A stretch of DNA of 64,000 bases from Clitopilus passeckerianus (Eukaryota; Basidiomycota; Agaricomycetes; Agaricales; Entolomataceae). The stretch covers positions 1 through 64,000 of the forward strand of contig CALYLX010000062.1 of assembly GCA_944990035.1 (NCBI GenBank), in the 5' to 3' direction. The notes below the pieces were generated by a model. It was not told the origin of the DNA. It worked only from the letters and a program-made list of their open reading frames with translations, and ran no database searches. A program made the position numbers and the translations under genes. Shown here piece by piece: positions 1 to 12,200 of the stretch; position 1 is the stretch's first letter, and the number at the start of each line of letters is the position of its first letter.

Positions 1-950
1 TCATCGTCTACGAGAATGGCCGTTCTGGATTCCTGGGTGAACACTCCTGCATGGACGGGACACCCACCCTTCGCATGAACGAGTTCGTCCTCGCTACCCT
101 CGCCCTCGGTAAAGCCGATCTTGGGCCTGCAGGTACACCTTCCACTGGCAAGGACCTCCCTGCTCCCGAAGAACTCAAGTTCAACATCGACTCGAACCTC
201 TCTTCCCTCGTCAAAGAGTCCGAGGCGCGTTTCGACAAACTCATCAGAGACCACGATCTGGATGTCCTCCATTACGAGGGCTACGGAAAGAGCTTCATGA
301 AGAAACACAAACCAGCCCGGATGCCTGGGCACAGCTCGTTAAGCAACTGGCGTTCCATAAGATGAACGGCAGGCCTGGTGTTACCTACGAGAGTGCCCAG
401 ACGAGGAAGTTCAAGAAGGAAGGACGGAGGTTATCAGAAGCGCGAGTAAGGAGAGCGGGGAGTGGGCTAGGGCGATGTTGGAGAATGGACCGAACAAGGA
501 TCCCGTCAAGCAGGACGCTATTCCAGAGGCCGCGGCGAGGCACATTCAGTACTCTGCCTGGGCTGCAGACGGACAGGGTGGGATAGGCATCTGTTCGGGC
601 TGAAAAAGTCGTTGCTTCCTGGAGAAGACGTTCCGGCTCTGTATAACGACCCCGCGTTCTCGAAGTCCAACCATTGGGAGCTCTCGACTTCGCAGCTTTC
701 GAGCCCTTACTTTGATGGATGGGGTTATGGAGAGGTCGTTCCGGATGGGTATGGCTTGTCGTATGCCATTGGGGATGATTATGTGAGGTGGACGATTACG
801 AGTTTGAAGGAGGGTGGCCATAAGAGCACGAAGGAGCTTAAGCATTGGTTGGCGGAGGCGGCGACGGAGGTCAGGGAGATGATGGAGGCGGCAAAGAAGG
901 TTGAGGAGAAGGAGGCTAAGGCTAAGGAGGGGGAGAAGGCCAAGCTATGA
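1..950 (+). CDS. CAT2: Carnitine O-acetyltransferase, C-terminal part (5' truncated by window)
   Basis: Transfers acetyl groups between CoA and carnitine, letting acetyl units move between peroxisomes, mitochondria and cytosol. The reading frame is open at base 3 and shows the choline/carnitine acyltransferase signature (GRSGFLGEHSCMDG, then TPTLRMNEF), followed by the C-terminal half: AWAQLVKQLAFHKMNGR, the TEVIRS block and the YGLSYAIGDDYVRW block near the end. The last three residues are AKL, a type 1 peroxisomal targeting signal, as in yeast Cat2. Coding continuity needs three one-base restorations, near 310, 418 and 580, each at a short A or G run. Without them the frame would stop at 365. 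The catalytic His region lies upstream of the window. The family is certain; the symbol is by analogy with yeast. Confidence 0.88.
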
Positions 951-1320
951 TGCGCTCTGACCTAGAAATTGCAAGTCGTTACAGTCTTACCGCTTCAAGT
1001 TTACATCTAGAGTATAGAATGACCGGTTTATTTATTTAGACAAGGTCCCTTCTGTGCTTGCGTCGTCTTGTTTTTATATGGACACTCCTTTAATACAATT
1101 TTGGTTTTTTATGTGCTTGTTCTCGGACCGACTCGAGGATGCCTGTTTATCCTTGTTGATCAAGATTTTAGCCACCCGCACTGATTGTGGCAATCTTTCC
1201 TTGCAGTTAAACCACCACCAGCTACCTTAACAATATATTGAAATAGGAAGGACGGCAACAAATTCGCAGCCGCATCACATGTTGTTCTCCACATCTCCAC
1301 GGGAAAAGTTCTCGTAGTAA

Positions 1321-1350
1321 ACCAACCAGGACCAGCCAGGACCAACCAGG
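1321..1350. repeat. Three tandem 10-bp units (accaaccagg-like)
   Basis: Three consecutive 10-mers, accaaccagg, accagccagg and accaaccagg, lie in the intergenic stretch between the carnitine acetyltransferase and the kinase gene. The rest of 951-1955 has no convincing coding frame. It should hold the 3' UTR of the first gene and the promoter of the second. Confidence 0.6.
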
Positions 1351-1955
1351 GCCCTTTTACATAAAGGCTAGTTAGGAATGTTTTGGCCGATCTCGAGGTT
1401 CCACTGCTAGGAAACAACTGCTGGGAGTACGAGTCTATTCAAGGTAAGTAGCATGTGCAAAATTGCAGCCCTTCATGTTCTCACATTCGCTGTTCCAGTA
1501 GTTGTACAAAACAATCCAGAAACACGACTAGCAACCGAGAGATCTGTCGGGAAGAGGGCTCGATGCACCTCAGCCAATTCCGTTCCGGAAACATTTATCA
1601 TTGAAGCAGAACTTATAGCCCTTTCACATTTGCTTTCGCAACTTCTCAACTCTTGTTCTCGAAACAGCTGCACGGACACAAATAACGACCAAACAAACGC
1701 GAGTCCAAATTAGGCAACGACGCGTCGCGTTGAAGAACAGACTCCTATCCATTTTACGATGAACGGCCTCTCATTATGCAAGCCAGTCTAATCCGCATCC
1801 TTAAAAGAGTGGCAAAGTGGCTGAGACTCCTTATTGTTGAACTTGCTCCTCTACTTCGACGTACTCTCAGTGGCTTCAAGCCTTCCCTCTTCCACTCCCG
1901 ATCATATCACACTCGTTTAATAACACATTCTTTACATACATATACTATATCAACA

Positions 1956-4260
1956 ATGTCGTCTCGTAATCTTGCTGTAAGTATTATAGTAGCTCCTTTT
2001 CGTTCTGAGGCTGACTTCTCTTACCCTAGTCTCGTTCCCCTCCCTCTTATGGCATTCGCTACGTCTCTGCTCTCAAGCACATCAAGCCCATTCCCCTCAA
2101 GCCGGTCATCGCTGCCAAACGTAGCCTTCAGGACTTCGACTTGTTGAAGTACTTGAACAAAGGAGACTCCGGGATGGTCTATCTGGCGAAGGATAACCAC
2201 GCCGAAAAGCAAGTCGCTCTGAAGATCATCCCAAAGTTCGGAGCCAACGTTATCACTGCCGCAAACGAACAGAAGATCCAGAAGGCTATTGAAAACGACG
2301 AGAAAGTTTCTTATTACCTGTCCTCGCCAGTTTTCACGACACTAAGCATTATTATCTGGTCACCGTAAGTACTCCTTTTCACCGACGCTCCCAAGACGGG
2401 CTGATTTCCTTACCATATCTCTCTCTCAGAAATACATGCCTGGAGGCGATTTAGCTGTCGAGTTACTGCTGGCGAAGACTTTCAGCGAGGACCGCACAAA
2501 GTTCTACGGCGCTCAATTGGTTAGCCACCTATTTTGACTCAGTCTGCAAGTAACTCACCGGTCTGGTTCTAGATTATCGCCGTGGAGCAACTCAAGAAAT
2601 ACAGGATCATCCACGGTGATATCAAGCCCATGAATATTCTGATCGACGCAGAAGGATATCTGAGGCTTGCGGACTATGGTTTCGCGAAGAGGTTCGACGC
2701 TCCGGAGGAATTCAAGGATCTTGACAGACATGACGCGGAGTTTTCCTTCGAGGTCGATGGCGATTGCAATTCCGGGTCGTTTTTAACCAAGGTGCCTGCT
2801 CCGAACTTCACAACTAGGGAGATCTGCGGAACACCTCATTATATGTCCCCCCAACGTTCCAGCGGCAAGGAATACGATGATAGGGAAGATCTATGGTCTC
2901 TCGGAGTTGTATTTTACTTGATGTTGACCGGAAGGGTATGTCTAATATTCCATTTCAAAGTCTTCGTCGCCATGCTGATACATCTACCTAGTTGCCCTTC
3001 GGCGATGGAGTGACCGACCAAACTGAGGTCAACTATTGCATCCAGCACCACCAGCTTCAGTTTGAATCCCACGACCTCATCTCAGACAATGCGAAGGTCT
3101 TGATTTACGGCATGCTCACGAAGGATCCCCGAACGAGGTTTACCCTCGAGCAAATCAAGAGGCACAAGTTCTTCGAAGGCATCAACTGGATTAAAATCGC
3201 CAACAAAGAATATGATGCGCCCTGGATGCCTTACTTTAGCCCCGTTCCCAAGACACCCTTGGCCAATCGTCCCGTCACTGCAGGGAGGGCTTACGAGGAT
3301 TGGGTGGATCCATCTCCCTCCTACACGTATACGTCACCGAGCCTAGACGAACCCAAGGCGAAGCCTATCAACGCTGTCGTGGTCAAGACAGCTCCTCTCA
3401 AGAAGTTCGGGGCCGCTCTGACGAAGGTGTTCAAGCCCAAGAAGAAGGAAACCAGTACGGCTCAGGATCTGCCCCCGTCTCCTTCCTATGAATTCACCGC
3501 TTTCGAGCACATGGGCCCTGGCGATGACACCGAAACGGGCAACCTTAGTGGGGATGCTGATATATCCGAAAACGCGAGGCGGATATTGCAGGCAATAGAA
3601 CAACATATCGACGACGGGACTTTGGATGCACCGTATGATTCGCCCCCCAATATCACCATCCACTCGTCTCAAGTCAAGGAGTCTCCTCAGGAGGACGCGG
3701 TGCAGGATGATCCCGAACCCTACGGTGGATTGGATGTTTTCAGCGAATACTCGGGAAATAGCAATCATACCTCATTCGAGCAAGGTGGAAGTTCCCTCGT
3801 CCCCAGCTACCCCATCTCCCTCCCTTTCGCCGACTCTTTACTCTCGCTTGACGCCTGAGTCTTCTCCTACTTCTACTCTTATTGGTCGACACGCTAGCCC
3901 ACTGTCCTCTCGATCCTCTTTCTTTGGAACCTTGGTTGGCTATAAGATTGAGGAGAAGCATATTTTGGCTCGGAGGGAACATCGGGAAAACGAGGAAGAA
4001 GAGGCCAGGAGGCGGGCATACGAGGACGCGGCTGCGGCATATGCTATGACGAAGGCAATTCCCTCGGAGATCAAGGCCCAAGACCATTCAGCTCCGCTAA
4101 ACGCCATGATTGAGCCGTCTATCTCTTTCTTTGACGCGCGGGAAGAAGAAGAGCCTCAGCCCAAGGAGAAGAGGGCTCGATGTTCGGTAGCATCCGCACG
4201 TACTTTGGGAAGATGTTTGGCACTGTAGCCCGTGGATGTGACGTACCCGCTGCCCTCTGA
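1956..4260 (+). CDS. AGC-like Ser/Thr protein kinase with atypical HGD and DYG motifs
   Basis: Exons are 1956-1976, 2030-2364, 2430-2519, 2573-2935 and 2992 onward. The kinase domain runs from the glycine loop (GDSGMVYLA) and VALK lysine through a KHYYLVT/KYMPGGDL hinge, the catalytic loop HGDIKPMNIL, ADYGFAKRF and ICGTPHYMSP to the final LPFGDG and R-H-K-F-F subdomains. The catalytic Asp, Asn and ATP Lys are present, but HRD is HGD and DFG is DYG, so it is a non-RD kinase and may be activated differently. The tail is Ser/Pro-rich and acidic. A one-base loss near 2305 (AAAA to AAA) must be assumed to reach the hinge. The 3' end is uncertain: the frame stops at 3858 as read. With one added base corrected near 3798 and one missing G near 4175 it would run to 4260 and end in an amphipathic FGSIRTYFGKMFG segment. 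The substrate is unknown. Confidence 0.75.
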
Positions 4261-5372
4261 GGTAGTGAGATAGGGCTTTATGCTCGATTCAGGGTTACGA
4301 ATGATCATTCACGCGTTTGCTCAGGCTATCATTTCTTCCTGTGATGATTTTTTTTTACGCTAATGTAGAATAACGACCTATTAGTATTACCTATATTAGG
4401 ATTGGTGTACGGTATAGTATGAATAGCATGACCTGGTATTAGGCGGCATGCGGTGTGGTATTTGAGTGACTGAGGGCAACCGGGGTAGGTGAAAGCTCCA
4501 ATTGGCTTCGATATTGTGTTGTTGCAGACGTTTCGCCCTGAGCATTATTCGCGTAAATTATCGTTCGGAAGGGTAACTAATGAACTGACATGATAGAAAC
4601 AGGACTATGAACTGGTACGGGAATTAATCGATTGACCACGGATTACTTGAGTTTCAAATCAATGTTATACATTTAAGATGTTGCACTTTGATGGTTTCGG
4701 GGCTCGATCGCAAACTCGTCTCCCTTTGAAACCTTGCTTTCCGAAAAACTGAAGAGTCAGCTCTAGGCTGTCGTTGTCCAAAGCAAAGTCTAGAGGAGGA
4801 TAGAGACACACCAGTAGAGACAGCGCCGCAGAGGCGCTTCAAGGCGACTGATGACAATCCTCGACTCGAAGAACAGCAGTGGATCCTATCTGATACCGCA
4901 ACTCAGCCGCAGCTTCAAGTTCCACGATATTCATGTTGCCTTTAGGCCGCCTTCTCCATGGACCATTTGAATCCAGTCACGACCGTTGGTGAGAACATTT
5001 CACACTTGATTACGTTCCAGGAAGTCCACGAGGCTCTGGCTTAGTATGTCGATCCAGCTGGATGAGAACTCGATGGGTTTGCACCTCATGTCGTCATTCA
5101 GAGCCAATCTAAATCTAGGGTCAACTGCCGAAAGGATTCGTCAAGCCTAAATTCACGCAGAACATTTGCGCCTGATTGCTTCGAGCTGCGTGAGCTGCGC
5201 CTCGACGGATCAGGAAGAGGCTGCTAGGACTGCGTCGCTTATGATTATGACTTGTTCCTGGACATGGTCGTCGACGAGCAAGCATGGTCACCCGCCCTGG
5301 TCTGCCCGGATGGATCGGACGGATGGCTCGGTTGGAAATGGTGCGTCATCACGTCCTCGTAACGGAAGGCTA
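4261..5372. other. Intergenic region without recognisable genes
   Basis: Roughly 1.1 kb between the kinase and DUF3533 protein A. Short frames (for example 4654-4857 minus and 5166-5456 plus) show no domain, no splice-compatible neighbours and no similarity I can recognise. I treat the stretch as 3' UTR and upstream promoter sequence. Confidence 0.55.
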
Positions 5373-5437
5373 ACCGACCCATCCACGCATTTTGATTGGC
5401 TGAATCAGCCAGCGCTTAGTTGGCATTGCTCACTCAC
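5373..5437 (+). promoter_or_regulatory. Promoter block shared with the DUF3533 paralog
   Basis: About 65 bp upstream of DUF3533 protein A, containing CCCATCC, an inverted CCAAT box in TGATTGGCTGA, TTAG-TG and CATTGCT-ACTCAC. The same elements occur in the same order and spacing upstream of the paralog on the minus strand (26409-26474). The distance to the ATG is about 170 bp here and about 145 bp there. No other coding or UTR similarity explains it, so a shared regulatory module is the inference. Confidence 0.6.
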
Positions 5438-5525
5438 CAATCCAACATGGCTCTAGGTTATAGCGGATACCCTGGTTTCTGATTTTTGACAGTCTTTGTC
5501 GAGGTTAACATAACGCAAATCATGG

Positions 5526-5537
5526 GATATATAATAT
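5526..5537 (+). promoter_or_regulatory. TATA-like box of DUF3533 gene A
   Basis: gatatataatat lies about 70-80 bp before the ATG at 5607, downstream of the conserved CCAAT-containing block. The position fits a core promoter with a short 5' UTR. The paralog has an AAATATAAAA run at the same relative distance (about 26345-26355, minus strand). Confidence 0.5.
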
Positions 5538-5606
5538 GCTTTCTGTCTCTGATGGGTTCTGTCTCCTCTCCGGCAACTATCCAGCTACCGTGACTTTCGG
5601 AAGTTA

Positions 5607-7144
5607 ATGATGTCTAGGCCATCTGCAGACCAGACAGCAGAAACAATGTCGGTTACCAGCTCATCTGCGAGCATACGTACCCGCAAGGGCAAAGGCCCAG
5701 CGAGAGTTGACTTCTCCGATAAAGATGCTACACTGGCAAGGAGCATCTACTTCAAGGTATTCCTCGGTGGTTGCTTCTCAGTTATACTCGCTATCTTCGC
5801 CTTCTTCCCAATCTATTGGGGAGCTCTATGGAAGAGCCCTGTGCGGAATCTAGATGGATGGGTCATAGTAAGTGACATCATAATGCTTCTAGCCTTGAAC
5901 GCTTACTGACAGTATCTGCCTGATTAAGGACTTTGACGGTGGTCTTGTCGGCCAAAACGTCGCTCAGGCTTTGACATCAAGTCAAGTGAGCCAATCCGGA
6001 AAGATTACCTGGACGGCGGTTTCTGCAAGCCAGTTTTCGGGTTTGGAAGAGATAGGGAATGCGATCAGGAGCAACATACCTGGGTTGCTGTCGCTATTCA
6101 CGAAGGAGCCACACAACGGCTTCAAGCATCCTTCTCATCTCCCAATACTTCCTATTCCCCAACGGACGCCATCACTGTCTATTCTTCCGAAGCTAGAAAT
6201 GAGAACGCATAGTAAGTTACCTCTCCGAAATTTGCAATAAACATTGTTAACTTCGTCCTTCCAGCCGAAACCTGATACGCCCCTCTGCGGAGGCAGCTCT
6301 CCAGCAAATTGGCGAACAGTTCGCTCTCACTTCAGCACGTCAGCTACTTTCTTCTGGGGCCAACATCACCGCCATCCTCCAGACATCCCCCCAGACATTG
6401 CTTACCCCGATCGGCTACGCGATTAACAACCTCGTCCCCTACGACGTTCCCGTGGCTACAGCAATTACGTTTGTCGGCTTGATCTACCAACTCATCCTCT
6501 CCTTCTTCGTCGTAATGATTGGCACCGCCGCTCGTGATACCTCTGGGCTAACAACAAAACTAAGCACCCGCTCGCTCATCTACGTCCGATTGGCGTCTTC
6601 GTTTGGAGCGTACTTCGTCCTCTCATTATTCTACGCTCTTGTGAGCTTGGCATTCCAAGTCGACTTCACAAGGAAATTCGGCCATGGTGGATTTGTCATC
6701 TTCTGGATGCTCAACTGGGCTGGGATGTTAGCAGCAGGCCTCGCACTCGAATCCCTCATCACTCTCCTGACAGCCCGCTTCATCCCCTTCTTCATGATCC
6801 TCTGGATTATCTCTAACGTCGCCGTCTGTGTACTCCCCATTGAGGTTCTCCCAGTCGTTTACCGATATGGCTACGTCTCCCCTTTCTATAACGTTTCGAG
6901 GGCTGTTCGAACGATTGTGTTCGGCACCAAGAACGCTGTTGGCACGAATTTTGCGGTCCTCATTGTTTGGATCGTCATTTCATGCTTGTCGTTACCCCTC
7001 ATCCAGATTTACGTCAGGCGGAGAGATGATAAGGCTGCGTTGGTTCCTTCAGAGGAGAAGAAGCCTATACCTAGGACGGAGTCTCAGGAGTCCGAAGCGA
7101 CCACTGTGGAGGAGAACGAAAAGGAGATTGCTTACGCTGCATGA
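5607..7144 (+). CDS. DUF3533 (SNG1-like) multi-pass membrane protein A
   Basis: Exons are 5607-5867, 5929-6211 and 6265-7144, giving about 474 residues after one correction. After a charged N-terminus comes a first membrane segment (GGCFSVILAIFAFFPIYWGALWK), an extracytoplasmic region with the DFDGG..VGQNVAQAL block, then five or six hydrophobic segments and a charged cytosolic tail (EEKKP..). This is the layout of the DUF3533/SNG1 family, whose yeast member gives nitrosoguanidine resistance; the biochemical role is not established. A missing G near 6068 is shown by the paralog: here the frame should read AIREQHTWVAV, there it reads QVREHKTWVAI. Compared with paralog B at 24420-26265 this copy lacks six introns, all but one of them in the 3' half. 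An upstream block and TATA motif are shared with that paralog. Confidence 0.88.
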
Positions 7145-7696
7145 AGTGGTACGATGGCACCCACGAACTGTCTTCATAACGATGAAAATGACCGAATTAA
7201 CGTATTAGAGTATACCAACACTAACTAGACTTGTACATTACCTACGAATAGTTACCACGCATTAGATACTTACAGCCTATGGCTCTAACATTCAGAAATA
7301 CATATAAATAATCCCGATTCTTAAGCCGGTGAGGGACCGTCATTACATTGAAATCATTAAGCCTCTTCTAGCTACCAACCGTAATCGCTCAACCAGCTCA
7401 TGGCTCCCCCTTTCTCTACCTTTCGCTATATACTCAGAAATTCCGCCTGGGATCTCACCAAGGAGGAAAGTGGATGATTGCATTCCGATACAGCCTAGTA
7501 CATTGTGAAATTCGACACTTTCCGAGTTGCCAACCTTTGTAGGGTCCACTGAGGTCTACAGTCTACTGTACTGGGAGGTCGACAATGGTCATGATGACGG
7601 GAGCATCGTAAAGTAAGCAGCCGGGTACCTCGGTCCGATCACAGTTCTTGATCATCTCCCTTACAGTCCTCGGCCTCAAACTCCTTTCCCGCGTCT

Positions 7697-8829
7697 ATGG
7701 CTACCGAAGCCCAGGACACACCAAGCACTATCGGCCATTTTGAAATCCTCTCAGGCCACCTAGGGCACCTATCCGAATCCCAGCAAGAAGCCCTCGCAAC
7801 GTTCAAAGACAATCTCTTCAAAGCAAAGCTCTATACCCCACCTTCGGAGAACCAGCAACCTAGTCATGACGAGCCCACTCTACTGTATGTTTCGCTATCT
7901 TCCTTGATCTAGAGTAGTGTACTGACGGATACCCTCTTTGTGCTAAATACAGACGTTTCCTAAGGGCCAGAGGTTTCAGCCCCTCAGAGGCCCAGAAGCA
8001 GTTCTCGGATGCAGAAAGCTGGCGGCAGAAACACGATGTCGAAAAGACATACGCCAAATTCGACCCTGTGGAATTTGAGAAATCCAAGAGGTTCTATCCG
8101 AGATGGACTGGCAGACGGGATAAGGTCCGACGCATTTCCTCAGATGTTTCGTGGTCAACAAACTCAATCTCGGGATCATAGGGCGGGCGTCCACTATACG
8201 TGTACCAAATCTCAGCGCTTGTTCCGATACAGAAAGAGCTTAACGCTGTACCTGACGAACGACGGTATCAGAGAATGTTTGTCACGGATCTCTCTTCCCT
8301 TCTACCTCCACGCTCATCTTGACTTCCTTCCGATGCAGAGTTGCCCTCTACGAACTAATGACCCGCTTCTCCTTCAACCTCTGCTCTTCCCTCCCGCACC
8401 CCTCCTCGCCTACCCCAATCTCCTCAACAACATCCATTATCGACCTCGGCGGTGTTTCCTTCGGCTCCCTCTGGTCTCTCCGCTCCCCTCCAAGAAGCCA
8501 GTAAGCTCGCCACAGCTAACTATCCAGAAACGTTAGGCATGATCGCTGTCGTAAATTCACCCGCATTCTTCCCTACTATCTGGAGCTGGATAAAGGGCTG
8601 GTTTGATGAGGGGACTAGGAATAAGATCCATGTTCTTGGGAAGGATCCGGGGCCGAAGCTGAGGGAGCTTATACATGCTGAGGACCTGCCTAAGGTGTAT
8701 GGTGGGGAGCTGGAGTGGACGTTCCAGGACGAGCCGAATTTGGATGAAGACGCCGAGAAGGCGATTGGAGAGATGCCGAAAGGCCCAATAGTATTTGTGG
8801 ACGGGAAGGCTAAGACGCCTGAGGCATAG
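7697..8829 (+). CDS. Sec14-like CRAL-TRIO lipid-transfer protein
   Basis: Exons are 7697-7884, 7953-8124, 8182-8276 and 8339-8829, coding for about 314 residues. The N-terminal CRAL-TRIO-N helices include LLRFLRARGFSPSEAQ. The lipid-binding lobe follows: GGRPLYVYQISAL, RIVALYELMTRF, DLGGVSF, TLGMIAVVNSPAFFPTIWSWIKGWFDEGTRNKI and LPKVYGGELEW. These are the hallmarks of Sec14-type phosphatidylinositol/phosphatidylcholine transfer proteins, which link lipid metabolism to Golgi traffic and signalling. One extra C near 8484 (CCCC for CCC) must be removed to join SLWSLRS to LQEASKL; with that, the total coding length is divisible by three. It is convergent with the aminopeptidase gene downstream. 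Yeast has several Sec14 homologs and I cannot say which one this matches. Confidence 0.88.
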
Positions 8830-9272
8830 TGCCCTTACAGGCTTTGGGATTGGATAAGTTTCTGTTCTGTTTGTATTTAGAGTAGAAACTAAATACTTAT
8901 TTATTGGCACCATAAACACGATTTTATCTATTATTTTGGATGTATTCATATCTTACTACTGCCTGAACAATCACAATTGCTTGAAGCTGCTAGTATACCT
9001 TACCAGCCGAGGATTTACAGGATGCAGGAACAACGATTCGTTCGAGCTGGTCTTCGGTGGCTACGAAAAGGAAGGAATCCCGAATGTATGTGTACTCATG
9101 CTCCGGTGTTGTTGTGTATTCAGCTGTGCCCTATTACGACACGATCCCCAGTTTATCAGGCATATAGTATGCAAACTTGAACATAACGCATTGGCGCCAC
9201 AGTATCTTTCTGGCGATAATATACAAAAGCGATCATTTCATGTTTGGCGTAGTATTCTCGCTATTTAACCCA

Positions 9273-12200
9273 TCAAGATGACCTCGACTTGAACCAAGCA
9301 TTCACATCATCTGTAGATCGCTAGAAAACTTTCATGTCAGGAGGAGATCCATCATTTCATCCATTGGACTGACTGCGATATAAGCTGCACTCGTATGGAT
9401 CCCGTCCAAGGTTTGCCTTAATGCCATGACGTACTTTGAAGTATCCTTGTCCTGTTACAAGGTGTCAAGGATCAGTTTCTATGACCACATGCAAGAATTT
9501 GGCACGAACCTTGAAGAAGGCTTCAATCTCGTTGGCGTCCTTGACCGACGAGAGTTCCCCAAAACAGTACTTTAGAAATGCTTAGTCGAGAACTTGAAAC
9601 ATTAGCGAAGAATTATATACCTCCACCAACCGGGTGAGGGTGAAGTTCCCTTCAAACCGTTTGTATAACTTTAAAAATTGGTCTCAGGAAGTCGTGATTC
9701 GCTTGGCGATGAAGGAAATTACCGCGTCATAGTTGTCCATGAGATAACGGGCAACTTGTCGCCTGGTCTTGAAGTTCTTCTTCAGCCCCGAACAGAAATA
9801 TACGACATCCTGATCACGAGATTTCTCGGTGATGAAATTGAACGTCTGTTGCTGGAGTTCAGCGACTTGAGTAGCGCCCATTGACAAGCTAGAATGAAAT
9901 TAGATACACTTTCCAAGAATAGTGACAAAGAACTGACAGTGCAGCAATACGAGCAGTAGGTGTCTTCGGCTTCTCATGGACACTAACTACGAGATCGTAC
10001 TCTTCCTTTCCGCCATGTTCGACAGCCTGTGGGGCTATTGCTAAGTCCTGGGGCCAAAGCGCATATTTGAAAACTCATACCGTAGCGAAGATGGCTTTCT
10101 GCAAGTCCGCGGGGATCTTTGAATCGTCGCCGGTCTTCAGGAAATGGGCAAATCGGCTTCGAAGCTCCTTCACGACCCTGTGGGATTTTTTAGCACCTCA
10201 AAGAACGGGGTCGGCGATGGAAATGCGAACGCTGGGGCTTGAGCTTCAGCAGCTTGGGTCACTGCAGTGGTTCTTAGGCCAACCGTGTCTGGTACATCTC
10301 CATCTTTATTCTCATATCCCAGCCTCTCCACCAAAGGAACGAAGAGTTCCTGTAGGTAACTCATTTAGATCCGCCTCACATTTAATTTACATTACTTACC
10401 TGACGGAAAACATTCAGTTGCTCGACGATCTCTTTGTCCTCCCACCAGATAGACACCAGAGCTGACAGGCCTTCTGCAATTCCGGTCCATACGAGATCTA
10501 ATTAAAGGCAGCAATGTTATTGTGTGAGACCATGGCGAGAAAAAGAACGAACATTCTGTCTCCGCCTTGAGACCGTCGATCAAAGTCAAGGCGCTGCTTA
10601 ACTTCGCAAGCCCAACCTTGGAAAGAGCCATAACATCGTGCACAAGCCCGGCTCGATCATTAGGCCCTAAAATACCTTGTCCTTCGGGTTTGGCCGCCTC
10701 CTTGGCGAGATTGGATAGGTGGTCTGTAGTGTAAAGGACGCGATCTGGGAATGAACAGGAGACGCGATCTGGGAATGAACAGGAGAGCTGAGCGCGAAGA
10801 AAATTCAACCCATACAATATATCACTTACAGACACCCGATGTACCGCCATTCAACTTGTAAGGCTGTTTGATATCAAGCTCAAATGACTGCTCCCGCTCC
10901 GTGAGCAATGCGGTCCTGTCTAAGGCCGCCTTGCCATCCGTTCCGACAGAGAGGATGCTCAAAGGAACATTCCTAGCAACAATTTAATCCAATCTCGATG
11001 ATAGACAAAGAAGAAAACGCAAAGATTTGCTTACCAGATAGTTTCGTTATTCTTATCATCAGCAATACCGGTTTCAACGAAGCGATCCTGACGGACTTTG
11101 ATGCCAGCCTCTGTCTCCGTGACGGTCAGGACAGGGAAGCCAACCTACAAATCATGTTCTGACATGAACTATGAGCAAATGTCTGTTGTTTCATACCTTC
11201 TCTATCCAATTCGTCATAAGTCCTACAATATCCATGCCTGTAGCTTTCGCAATCCCGTTCCAGAGGTCTTTGGTGACGGAGTTGCCGTAGAGCTTGTCCT
11301 TGAGGTACAACGAAACACCTTTCAAGAATAGCTCTTCACCAACATACTTTGAAAGCATGCGAAGGACTGATAGAGGACGATCAGTCCTGTCTGTTATTGG
11401 CCCGAGAACTCAAATCCTCACCTGAAGCGGCTTTCGAGTACGATAGGCTATCGAAGATCTGTTCATAGATTAGGAATTGGCTACACCGGCGGGAGGAGAG
11501 TAAGTACCTGGTTGATGTGGTTGGCATCGGGACAGTCGACCTCGATGGGGTGAGAAGAGAGTTTGGCGTCAAGAGCGAGAGCCTCATTGAGATGATCAGA
11601 GATGAAGGTAGAGTCGACCTTCCATTCAGGGAATATCCTATAGGAGGTAAGTTCGCGTCCAGACTTGCATAAATGATGTAGGGAAAGGGCTCAACTTGTC
11701 TATGAAAGGTAAAGGTCAGATATCGATAGAATACTTCAACGGCCGCACGCACCTAGAATAATAACTTCTCCCATCTATGCAAATAACCAGTTAACAGGAT
11801 AAACTACAGGAACATACTGAACGAACCAATGTTGCAAAGCCTTAAGGGAAAAGGGTGATAAATGCTTCAATTTAGCGAAAATAGTAATAAAAAGAACAGA
11901 CCCTCATTAAGGTAGAGGTAATTCCACCACTCCATCGTTGCGATGTTACCGAACCTGCAATAGTGGCAAATTAATGAAACTGACATCCCGGGCCTGAAAA
12001 CTACAGCTATAACGGACCACATATGGGCGACTTCATGGCTCTGCGTTCCCGCCACCCATTTCTTCGCATTCAAATCGGCACTTGTAGGGTCAAGGAGCAC
12101 CGCATTTGTACGCCCCGTGATCAGGCCCCAATTCTCCATGGCACCTTCAGCTAGTCGTCAGCCCATTTTTGAAACCCTCAATGAAAGACTTACCTGCATC

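Noticed and set aside
5166..5456. 96-codon frame overlapping the conserved promoter block of DUF3533 A
   Set aside because: The conserved block ignores codon phase and aligns with non-coding sequence upstream of the paralog, so a coding role is unlikely.
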